64,000 nucleotides of DNA from Marivita sp003149565 (lineage in GTDB: Bacteria; Pseudomonadota; Alphaproteobacteria; Rhodobacterales; Rhodobacteraceae), in the NCBI RefSeq assembly GCF_965216415.1, contig NZ_CBDCFU010000002.1; one strand, 5' to 3'. Below are positions 42,784-50,330 of the stretch, one piece after another (the first letter of the stretch is position 1; the number at the start of each line of letters is the position of its first letter). Below the pieces are notes generated by a model that was not told the DNA's origin, made no database searches, and saw nothing but the letters and a program-made list of their open reading frames with translations. Position numbers and translations under genes: made by a program.

Positions 42784-43701
42784 TTACTGAAGGGCTGCCT
42801 TGACCGCAGCGACGGCATCGCCGCCATCTTTGGTCGTCACGCCGTCCAGCCATGCCATGTAGGCATCCGGATTGGCCCGCAGCCATGCTGTAGCGGCATC
42901 GCGCGCCTCTTCACCATCATTCAGGATCGCGCCCATGATTTCGTTTTCCATCGCAAGGCTGAATTCGAGATTGTTCAGCAGCGCCCCGACATTCGGGCAA
43001 GCCTCCACAAAACCCGCACTGGTGTTGGTGTAAACGGTCGCACCGCCAAGGTTCGGGCCGAACCAGTCATCGCCGCCTTCGAGATAGGTCATCTCGAAAT
43101 TCGCATTCATCGGGTGCGGCTCCCAGCCCAGAAACACAACCGGCTCGCCGCGATCATCTGCGCGCGCGACCTGTGCCAGCATCCCCTGTTCTGAGCTTTC
43201 GACAACTTCGAACCCTTCAAGGCCAAACGCATTCGCTTCGATCATATCCATGATCAGGCGGTTTCCGTCATTGCCGGGCTCGATGCCGTAAATCTCACCA
43301 TCCAGCGCATCCATCTGGGCGGCGATGCTGTCAAAGCTGGTTATGCCAAGATCGGCACCGGCTTTGTTTGTGGCCAGTGTATATTTTGCGCCTTCCAGGT
43401 TTGCGCGGACGGTGTCGACGGTGCCCGCCTCGCGATAAGGTGCAATGTCGGCTTCCATTGTCGGCATCCAGTTTCCAAGGAACACATCCACATCGCCTTC
43501 CGCGAGCGCAGTGTAGGTGACGGGCACCGACAGCACCTTGATGTCGGTCTCATATCCCAGCGCGTCCAACACAACGGTTGTCGCTGCTGTCGTTGCAGTG
43601 ATGTCGGTCCAGCCGACGTCCGAGAATGTGACGCTGTCGCAGTCAGCCGTGGCGGCGCCTGCGGCACAAATCGCAAGTACGGAAAGTGAGGATTTCATCA
43701 T
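42784..43701 (-). CDS. choX: Choline-binding periplasmic protein
   Basis: A 305-residue substrate-binding protein of the OpuAC/ChoX family with a signal peptide ending near TADCDS (residue 18-20). The conserved start VTFSDVGWTDITATTAATTVVLDALGY and GNWMPTMEADIAPYREAGTV, WEPHPMNANFEMTYLEGG are typical of ChoX, which binds choline in an aromatic box. GGGAG lies 9 bases before ATG 43701. It is transcribed divergently from betI, with a BetI-like operator in between. Confidence 0.92.
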   Translation of the reverse strand: MMKSSLSVLAICAAGAATADCDSVTFSDVGWTDITATTAATTVVLDALGYETDIKVLSVPVTYTALAEGDVDVFLGNWMPTMEADIAPYREAGTVDTVRANLEGAKYTLATNKAGADLGITSFDSIAAQMDALDGEIYGIEPGNDGNRLIMDMIEANAFGLEGFEVVESSEQGMLAQVARADDRGEPVVFLGWEPHPMNANFEMTYLEGGDDWFGPNLGGATVYTNTSAGFVEACPNVGALLNNLEFSLAMENEIMGAILNDGEEARDAATAWLRANPDAYMAWLDGVTTKDGGDAVAAVKAALQ

Positions 43702-43737
43702 GTCTCAAGTCTCCCTGTCAGTAGGTGTTTGTTTTTG

Positions 43738-43757
43738 TTGATTGACGAGTCAATTAA
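43738..43757. promoter_or_regulatory. BetI operator-like palindrome
   Basis: TTGATTGACGAGTCAATTAA is a 20-base dyad (ATTGAC-GA-GTCAAT core, TT/AA flanks) in the gap between choX and betI. Choline-responsive BetI boxes of other bacteria contain the same TTGA...TCAA arms. Its place allows it to repress both the uptake operon and betIBA. Confidence 0.7.
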
Positions 43758-43807
43758 AAACGCCATACGGTCCCGCACGTCAAACACTTAATTTATCGGA
43801 GTCGAAC

Positions 43808-44404
43808 GTGCCGAAGCTCGGGATGGAGCCTATACGCCGCGAGGCGTTGGTAAAAGCGACGATTGCGGAGATCGGGCAGGCAGGGTCACTCGACGTGACC
43901 GTGGCCCAGATCGCGCGACGCGCTGGCATGTCCTCGGCGCTGGCGCATCACTACTTTGGCGGTAAAGACCAGATTTTCCTTGCCGCGATGCGCCATACAC
44001 TGAGCCTCTATGGTGCTGAAGTGCGCGGCGCTCTGGCAATGGCCCAGGGGCCCCGTGCCCGAACCGAAGCCATTATCCGCGCTGGCTTTACCCGGTCCAA
44101 CTTCCGTCGCGAAGTTGTTGCCGCTTGGCTGAATTTTTACGTTCTGGCTCAATCGGATGATCAGGCGCGCAGGCTGTTGGATGTGTATCAGCGGCGTCTG
44201 CATTCGAACCTTCTGTACAATCTGCGCGCTTTGATCGGGCCGCGCGCATCCGAGGCTGCAGTGCGGATCGCCGGTCTGATTGATGGCCTCTACCTGCGCG
44301 AAGCGCTCAGCAAAGACATCCCGTCTGGGGATGAGGCCACACGACAGGTTTTGACACTGCTCAATCACGAAATCGCCCAAGCTGACAGGGAGCCGACACC
44401 ATGA
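43808..44404 (+). CDS. betI: BetI, choline-responsive TetR repressor
   Basis: A 198-residue TetR-family protein. The GTG start at 43808 gives VPKLGMEPIRREALVKATI, which aligns with other BetI N-termini, and GGAG lies 6 bases upstream. The helix-turn-helix is VAQIARRAGMSSALAHHYFGGKD; the C-terminal ligand domain has WLNFYVLAQ and GLIDGLYLREAL. Choline releases it from the bet promoter. It overlaps betB by 4 bases. Confidence 0.93.
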   Translation: MPKLGMEPIRREALVKATIAEIGQAGSLDVTVAQIARRAGMSSALAHHYFGGKDQIFLAAMRHTLSLYGAEVRGALAMAQGPRARTEAIIRAGFTRSNFRREVVAAWLNFYVLAQSDDQARRLLDVYQRRLHSNLLYNLRALIGPRASEAAVRIAGLIDGLYLREALSKDIPSGDEATRQVLTLLNHEIAQADREPTP

Positions 44405-45858
44405 GCTATGACACTCAGCCGAAAGCCAGCCACTTTATCGACGGTGCCTATATCGAGGCCACGGCTGGTGTTCCGATCCCGGTGATTTATCCCGCTACGG
44501 GTGAGCAGGTGGCGACGGTCTATGCTGCCACGCAGGCAATCATCGACAAGGCGCTCGCCGCCGCACACCGCGCACAAAAGGCCTGGGCCGCGATGTCCGG
44601 CACTGAACGTGGCCGTATCCTGCGTCGCGCTGCAGACATGATGCGCGAGCGCAATCACGACCTGTCCGTGCTCGAAACCTATGACACCGGTAAACCCTAT
44701 CAGGAAACCATCGCTGTCGACGCAACCAGTGGTGCGGATGCCTTGGAATATTTCGGTGGTCTCGCCGGTAGCTTGACCGGCGAGCACATCCAGCTTGGCG
44801 AAGATTGGGTTTACACCCGTCGCGAACCTTTGGGTGTGTGTGTCGGCATTGGAGCCTGGAACTACCCGACCCAGATCGCGTGCTGGAAAGGCGCACCGGC
44901 GCTGGCCTGCGGCAATGCAATGGTGTTCAAGCCGTCCGAGACAACACCGCTATGTGCTCTCAAGGTGGCCGAAATCCTGCACGAGGCGGGCCTGCCCGCC
45001 GGTATCTACAACGTGGTTCAGGGATTAGGCGAAGTCGGGGCGTCGCTCGTAACGGACCCGCGTGTCGCCAAGGTATCTCTGACCGGTTCTGTACCAACTG
45101 GTAAAAAAGTCTATGCCGCTGCTGCCGAGCAGATGAAGCATGTGACAATGGAACTTGGCGGCAAATCTCCTTTGCTGATTTTTGACGATGCAGATCTGGA
45201 AAATGCCGTCGGTGGGGCCATCCTGGGCAATTTCTATTCCTCGGGTCAGGTTTGTTCGAACGGGACGCGGGTATTTGTGCAGAAGGGTATTAAGGAAGCG
45301 TTTCTAAAACGGCTGACAGAACGCCTTTCTACCGCTGTGATCGGTGATCCGTTGGATGAAGCCACCAATTTCGGTCCTATGGTTTCCGAGAAACAGATGA
45401 AAATCGTCCTCGATTATATTGAGAAAGGCGAAAATGAAGGCGCGCGGCTCGTCACTGGCGGCAAGCGCCTGGAGCGGGAGGGTTTCTACCTGCAACCGAC
45501 TGTTTTTGCAGATGTCCAAGACGATATGACCATCGCGCGGGAAGAGATTTTCGGCCCGGTCATGGCGGTGCTTGATTTCGAAACTGAAGTTGAGGCGATA
45601 ACCCGCGCAAATGCCACGGAATTTGGCCTTTCAGCGGGTGTCTTCACCCGTGACCTGTCGCGTGCCCACCGTGTCATTGCTCAGCTCGAAGCGGGCAGCT
45701 GCTTTATCAACTCCTATAATGATGCTCCGGTCGAAGCGCCGTTCGGCGGCACCAAGATGTCGGGTGTCGGGCGCGAAAATTCCAAGGCGGCGATCAATCA
45801 CTACAGCGAGCTGAAATCCGTTTATGTCCGCATGGGCGACGTTGAAGCTCCTTTCTAA
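44401..45858 (+). CDS. betB: Betaine aldehyde dehydrogenase
   Basis: The 485-residue NAD(P)-dependent enzyme oxidises betaine aldehyde to glycine betaine. Catalytic residues are Glu251 (TMELGGKSP) and Cys285 (SGQVCSNGTRV); the cofactor region includes GAWNYPTQIACWKGAPALACGN. It is coupled to betI through ATGA and precedes betA by 9 bases. Confidence 0.96.
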   Translation: MSYDTQPKASHFIDGAYIEATAGVPIPVIYPATGEQVATVYAATQAIIDKALAAAHRAQKAWAAMSGTERGRILRRAADMMRERNHDLSVLETYDTGKPYQETIAVDATSGADALEYFGGLAGSLTGEHIQLGEDWVYTRREPLGVCVGIGAWNYPTQIACWKGAPALACGNAMVFKPSETTPLCALKVAEILHEAGLPAGIYNVVQGLGEVGASLVTDPRVAKVSLTGSVPTGKKVYAAAAEQMKHVTMELGGKSPLLIFDDADLENAVGGAILGNFYSSGQVCSNGTRVFVQKGIKEAFLKRLTERLSTAVIGDPLDEATNFGPMVSEKQMKIVLDYIEKGENEGARLVTGGKRLEREGFYLQPTVFADVQDDMTIAREEIFGPVMAVLDFETEVEAITRANATEFGLSAGVFTRDLSRAHRVIAQLEAGSCFINSYNDAPVEAPFGGTKMSGVGRENSKAAINHYSELKSVYVRMGDVEAPF

Positions 45859-45867
45859 GGCTCTGAT

Positions 45868-47526
45868 ATGAAAGCTGATTATGTCATCGTGGGCGCAGGC
45901 TCTGCCGGCTGCGCCATGGCGTACCGTCTGTCCGAGGCGGGCAAATCCGTGATCGTCATCGAACACGGCGGCACAGATGCCGGGCCGTTCATTCAGATGC
46001 CTGGTGCACTTAGCTATCCGATGAACATGAAGCGCTATGACTGGGGGTATCGGACCGAGCCGGAACCACATCTTGGGGGGCGCCGCCTCGTCTGCCCGCG
46101 TGGCAAGGTGATTGGCGGGTCGTCGTCGATCAATGGCATGATATATGTGCGCGGGCATGCGCGCGACTATGACCATTGGCGCGATCAGGGTGCTGCCGGT
46201 TGGGGATATGCCGATGTCCTGCCTTATTTTCAAAGGCTTGAGAGCTGGCATTCAGGCGGTCACGGCGGCGATCCGGACTGGCGCGGCAAAGATGGGCCGC
46301 TACATGTGACACGCGGGGCACGCACCAATCCACTGACGCAAGCCTTCGTCGAGGCGGGTGCGCAGGCGGGATATGGCATCACGGGCGATTACAACGGGCA
46401 CCGACAGGAGGGCGTCGGGCCTTTTGACATGACAGTGTGGGAGGGTGAGCGGTGGTCCGCGGCGAAGGCGTATCTTAGACCCGCAATGAAGCAAAAAAAT
46501 TGCAGCCTTGTCAGAGGGTTAGCGCGGCGTGTTGTGATCGAAAACGGCCGTGCGGTTGCGGTTGAAATCGAACAGGGCGGACAGATCACCCAAATCGCTG
46601 CGAATGGTGAAGTGATACTTGCAGCATCGGCCATTAACTCACCGAAATTATTGATGCTTTCCGGAATTGGCCCGGCGGCTCACTTGCGCGCGCATGGGAT
46701 TGAGGTGGTTGCTGATCGCCCGGGTGTCGGCCAGAACTTGCAGGACCATCTTGAGGTCTATGTTCAGGCGGCGGCAAGCCAGCCGGTGAGCCTCTACAAA
46801 TACTGGAACCTGCTGGGTAAAGCTTATGTTGGTGCGCGCTGGTTGCTGACGAAAACTGGGCCTGGAGCGTCTAACCAGTTTGAAAGTGCTGGATTTATTC
46901 GCTCTCGGGCGGGTGTGGAGTATCCGGATTTGCAGATCCATTTCCTGCCCATCGCGGTGCGGTATGACGGGCAGACAGCGGCTGAGGGGCATGGGTTCCA
47001 GGCGCATATCGGGCCGATGCGGTCGCCCTCGCGGGGGGCGGTTACGTTAACGTCTTCAGATCCGAAATCGGACCCCCGCATCTTTTTCAACTACATGAGC
47101 CACGAGCAGGATTGGGCAGATTTCCGGCAGGGTATTCGGCTGGTACGGGACATCTTTGCTCAAGACGCATTCAAGCCGTTCTACAGTCATGAAATCCAGC
47201 CGGGTGATGCAGCGCAAAGTGATGAAATGCTTGACGATTTCATTCGCGATCACGCCGAGAGCGCCTATCATCCCTGTGGGACCTGCAAGATGGGCGCAAA
47301 GGAGGATCCGATGTCGGTTGTCGATCCGGAAACCCGCGTGATCGGGGTCGATGGACTGCGCGTCGCCGACAGTTCGATTTTTCCCCGGATCACCAACGGA
47401 AACCTTAATGCACCATCGATTTTGGTGGGTGAAAAGGCGTCGGATCACATTCTGGGCAAGACGCCTCTTCCATCGGACAATCGCCAGCCTTGGATTCATC
47501 CCGAATGGGAGACCGCGCAGCGTTGA
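45868..47526 (+). CDS. betA: Choline dehydrogenase
   Basis: A 552-residue GMC-family flavoprotein that oxidises choline to betaine aldehyde. The FAD site is VGAGSAGCAMAYRLSEAG (residues 7-24), followed by the GMC signature 1 region GKVIGGSSSINGMIYVRGHARDY and signature 2 GEVILAASAINSPKLL. The active-site pair is in YHPCGTCKMG and the closing TNGNLNAPSI segment. It completes the betIBA operon. Confidence 0.96.
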   Translation: MKADYVIVGAGSAGCAMAYRLSEAGKSVIVIEHGGTDAGPFIQMPGALSYPMNMKRYDWGYRTEPEPHLGGRRLVCPRGKVIGGSSSINGMIYVRGHARDYDHWRDQGAAGWGYADVLPYFQRLESWHSGGHGGDPDWRGKDGPLHVTRGARTNPLTQAFVEAGAQAGYGITGDYNGHRQEGVGPFDMTVWEGERWSAAKAYLRPAMKQKNCSLVRGLARRVVIENGRAVAVEIEQGGQITQIAANGEVILAASAINSPKLLMLSGIGPAAHLRAHGIEVVADRPGVGQNLQDHLEVYVQAAASQPVSLYKYWNLLGKAYVGARWLLTKTGPGASNQFESAGFIRSRAGVEYPDLQIHFLPIAVRYDGQTAAEGHGFQAHIGPMRSPSRGAVTLTSSDPKSDPRIFFNYMSHEQDWADFRQGIRLVRDIFAQDAFKPFYSHEIQPGDAAQSDEMLDDFIRDHAESAYHPCGTCKMGAKEDPMSVVDPETRVIGVDGLRVADSSIFPRITNGNLNAPSILVGEKASDHILGKTPLPSDNRQPWIHPEWETAQR

Positions 47527-47665
47527 ACAGGACGGTTCGTACGCTTGAGATGTACGGTTTGTATGCGTCAGTTTTCCGAGTGAGCGGTTCTGTTTTGTGG
47601 ATCGAAATACTGGGTTTGTTCGATTTTTTATATCATTGGGGCAAGGCTTTCTTAACGCCTGCCGA

Positions 47666-48943
47666 CTACTTTCCTGACATCGGCACCGCATTCCGGAACT
47701 CGCGGCCCAAAGGTCCCCAGGTTGTGATGCTGAGAATGAGGACGCCGGATGCGGCTACGATGAAAGGAACAGATAACGCAGTATCGCGAGAGAGTACGGA
47801 GCCAGACAGGTTCACCAATGCGCCGGACAGGATCAGGCCAATGGGCATCATGCCCCATGCCAGCAATCTGTAAACACTGTTGACGCGCCCAAGCAGGGCA
47901 TCCGGTATTGTGCGCTGGCGGTAAGACACCGAAACGGTGTTCCAGACTAGACCAGAGAATTGAAAGGCAGCGAGGATTATTGCGACAGACACAGCATTCG
48001 GTGCGAAAGGTATCGCAATGAAGGCAAATGCTGAAAACAGCTGCGTCCATTTGGCGGTGCGTCCCGGCCCAAACCGACGCACGATTGTATCGGCAACCAG
48101 CCCGCCGGCGATGCCGCCAGCCGCGGCGAAGGCTAAGATGAGGCCATAAGACCGCGCACCGAGCCCGAGGACCTCTTGCGCGTAGAGGACCAGAGCGATC
48201 ATCACCATCTGGTCAAACAGGTTCCAGAAGCCGGTTACAACCGCAAGAAGCCGGAGGAGAGGCGCGTTGCGCAAATAGGTCAGGCCCTCACGCAGTTCGG
48301 ACTTCCAGTTGCGTGTGGCACGTTTGCCCGGAGAGAAGCTGCCTTGAAGGCCAAGGATCATCAGGGCTGCTAGAGCGAAGGCCACTGTATTTCCCGCGAA
48401 GGGGAGCCAAACGATATAGGCGATCAGAACCGCACCGAGGGCAGGGCCGATCAGCGCGTTTCCCACAAGCTCCACACTCCATAGCTGTCCGTTGGCTGAT
48501 TCCAACCGGTCATGAGGCACCAGGGCAGGCAGCATGGTCTGGGCTGCATTGTCTCGAAAGACCTCGGCTGTGCCAATGGCCAAGGCCGAAACCAGCAGCG
48601 TCGCGAACAAGCCCGGCTGAGCGATGCCATCATGGGACGGCGTGGCAAGGGGCAATGATAGAGCAACCGCAAGAGTGGCCCCGCCAAAGGCGACAGCGCG
48701 GACAATATCCATCGCAAAGATCAAATGCTTGCGGTTGACCCGGTCCGTGACAAGCCCGGCAGGAAGAGCAAAGACAACCCATGGCAGGCGCAACGCGACC
48801 GGCATCAGAGAAATGAGGAACGGATCCCGTGTGAGCAGGGTCGCGACCCAAGCCCAGACAACAACGGCTATGCCATCAGCCAGATTTGTGATGCCGCTGG
48901 CTAGAATGAAACGCGGCAAGTGTGAGCGAGAGGGCGTGGGCAT
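47666..48943 (-). CDS. MFS transporter (MFS_3/enterobactin-exporter type)
   Basis: The 425-residue protein has about twelve helices and MFS features such as FALPAGLVTDRVNRKH (motif A-like) and AEVFRDNAAQTMLPALVPHDRLESANG, which is characteristic of the MFS_3 branch that includes EntS. The substrate is unknown. The start MPTPSRSH at 48943 is chosen because the helices begin within 12 residues; a frame open to 49228 runs under the divergent pqiA-like gene. It converges with betA. Confidence 0.85.
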   Translation of the reverse strand: MPTPSRSHLPRFILASGITNLADGIAVVVWAWVATLLTRDPFLISLMPVALRLPWVVFALPAGLVTDRVNRKHLIFAMDIVRAVAFGGATLAVALSLPLATPSHDGIAQPGLFATLLVSALAIGTAEVFRDNAAQTMLPALVPHDRLESANGQLWSVELVGNALIGPALGAVLIAYIVWLPFAGNTVAFALAALMILGLQGSFSPGKRATRNWKSELREGLTYLRNAPLLRLLAVVTGFWNLFDQMVMIALVLYAQEVLGLGARSYGLILAFAAAGGIAGGLVADTIVRRFGPGRTAKWTQLFSAFAFIAIPFAPNAVSVAIILAAFQFSGLVWNTVSVSYRQRTIPDALLGRVNSVYRLLAWGMMPIGLILSGALVNLSGSVLSRDTALSVPFIVAASGVLILSITTWGPLGREFRNAVPMSGK

Positions 48944-49107
48944 TGGCTGTGGAAACTCGGTAAGGTTGTGTCTAGCGAGGAGAACGCGCGTTGATTGAGG
49001 AGTGCAAGCGCTTAATTCTTGTACATAGCTGGAAACTGATGTCGCGGACTCCGCGTTGGTGATCCAACCTTCTGTAACCTGCATTGAGGATGGCGTATCA
49101 CAGCCGG

Positions 49108-49731
49108 ATGACCGACTCGCTCTCTGACATGATTGCCTGTCCCAAGTGCGACGCGCTGCACCGTGTTCCTCTGTTGGACAAGGGTGCCGAGGCCAAATGT
49201 GTGCGCTGCGGAACCGTTTTGATGGCACCCCGCGATGGTGCGATGACGCGGATTGTGATGCTGTCGCTGACCGCGCTGATCCTGATGATTGCGGCGGTGT
49301 TTTTCCCCTTTCTCAAACTCAGCGTTCAGGGGCTTGGCCGTGAAAGCTCGGTTTTTGACGCGATACTTTCCTTTTCGGATGGGCTGATGCTGCCGCTGTC
49401 CTTTGCGGTCGCGGCCTTGATTGTGGTCTTGCCGATGATGCGATTCATCGCCTTGATCTATGTGTTTGCACCAATGGCGCTTGGCTGGGCACCGGCGCGA
49501 CATGCAAAAGCGGTTTACAAGCTCGCCGAAACGGTGCGGCCCTGGGCAATGGCCGAAATTTTCATAATTGGTGTGGCGGTGGCTTTGGTGAAAGTGGCGG
49601 GACTTGCGCAGGTCACTTTGGGTCCGGCCTTCTGGGCCTTCGTGGGACTGGTGATCGTGACCGTTCTTAAAGACAACTTCATGTGTCGGGTGACTGTATG
49701 GCAAACGCTGAACACGCGCAGCCCGTCCTGA
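49108..49731 (+). CDS. pqiA: PqiA-like membrane protein, first copy
   Basis: A 207-residue half-length PqiA domain protein. An N-terminal zinc-ribbon-like motif (CPKCDALHRV ... KCVRCG) precedes four helices. PqiA proteins are the inner-membrane partners of MCE protein PqiB in lipid transport across the envelope. The start MTDSLSDM is not backed by a clear ribosome site; ATG 49090 is an alternative. The end overlaps the next gene by 34 bases. E. coli PqiA has two such halves in one chain; here they are split. Confidence 0.85.
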   Translation: MTDSLSDMIACPKCDALHRVPLLDKGAEAKCVRCGTVLMAPRDGAMTRIVMLSLTALILMIAAVFFPFLKLSVQGLGRESSVFDAILSFSDGLMLPLSFAVAALIVVLPMMRFIALIYVFAPMALGWAPARHAKAVYKLAETVRPWAMAEIFIIGVAVALVKVAGLAQVTLGPAFWAFVGLVIVTVLKDNFMCRVTVWQTLNTRSPS

Positions 49732-50330
49732 CCGCGCGCGCGGCGGGCCTCGTGGGCTGTGGCGAATGCGGCCATGTATACCCCATGGGGACAGAAGCGT
49801 GCTCTGTCTGCGGCACGGAGTTGATCAGCCGTGACATGGCCAGCCTGCAACGGGTGTGGGCGTGGTTGTTCGCCGGGTTGGTTGTCTATGTTCCAGCCAA
49901 TGTGTACCCGATGCTGCGCACCACAACGCTGGGCCGCACAAAGGAAAGTACAATCGTTGGCGGCGTGTTTGATTTGATCCATCATGGATCGATCGGCGTG
50001 GCGTTGATCGTGTTTGTCGCATCGGTGGTCATCCCGGTCAGCAAGTTCATCGCCATCGCCTATCTCGCGATGCGCGTTCACAAACGCAAACCGGGAACTT
50101 CAAGCCATTTTCACCTTTATGAGTTTGTCGAATTCATTGGCCGATGGTCGATGATCGATGTGTTTGTGGTGGCCATCCTCTCGGCTCTCGTGCAGTTGAA
50201 TTTCGTGGCGACGATCAATCCCGGAATCGCCGCCGTCAGCTTTGCGCTTTCGGTTGCATTCACCATGATTTCGGCCAATAGCTTCGATCCCAAGTTGATT
50301 TGGGACGCGCCTGAAGGAAAACCGGTTTGA
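49698..50330 (+). CDS. pqiA: PqiA-like membrane protein, second copy
   Basis: The 210-residue protein is the second PqiA half with a zinc-ribbon-like CGECGHVYPMGTEACSVCG and four helices (VYVPANVYPML, GVALIVFVASVVIPVSKFIAIAYL). It overlaps both its neighbours (34 bases upstream, 4 downstream), implying translational coupling. The two halves likely form one pseudo-dimeric PqiA. Confidence 0.88.
   Translation: MANAEHAQPVLTARAAGLVGCGECGHVYPMGTEACSVCGTELISRDMASLQRVWAWLFAGLVVYVPANVYPMLRTTTLGRTKESTIVGGVFDLIHHGSIGVALIVFVASVVIPVSKFIAIAYLAMRVHKRKPGTSSHFHLYEFVEFIGRWSMIDVFVVAILSALVQLNFVATINPGIAAVSFALSVAFTMISANSFDPKLIWDAPEGKPV

Noticed and set aside
43742..43807. Upstream TTG extension of betI
   Set aside because: It would run through the operator; the GTG at 43808 matches other BetI N-termini and has GGAG at 6 bases.
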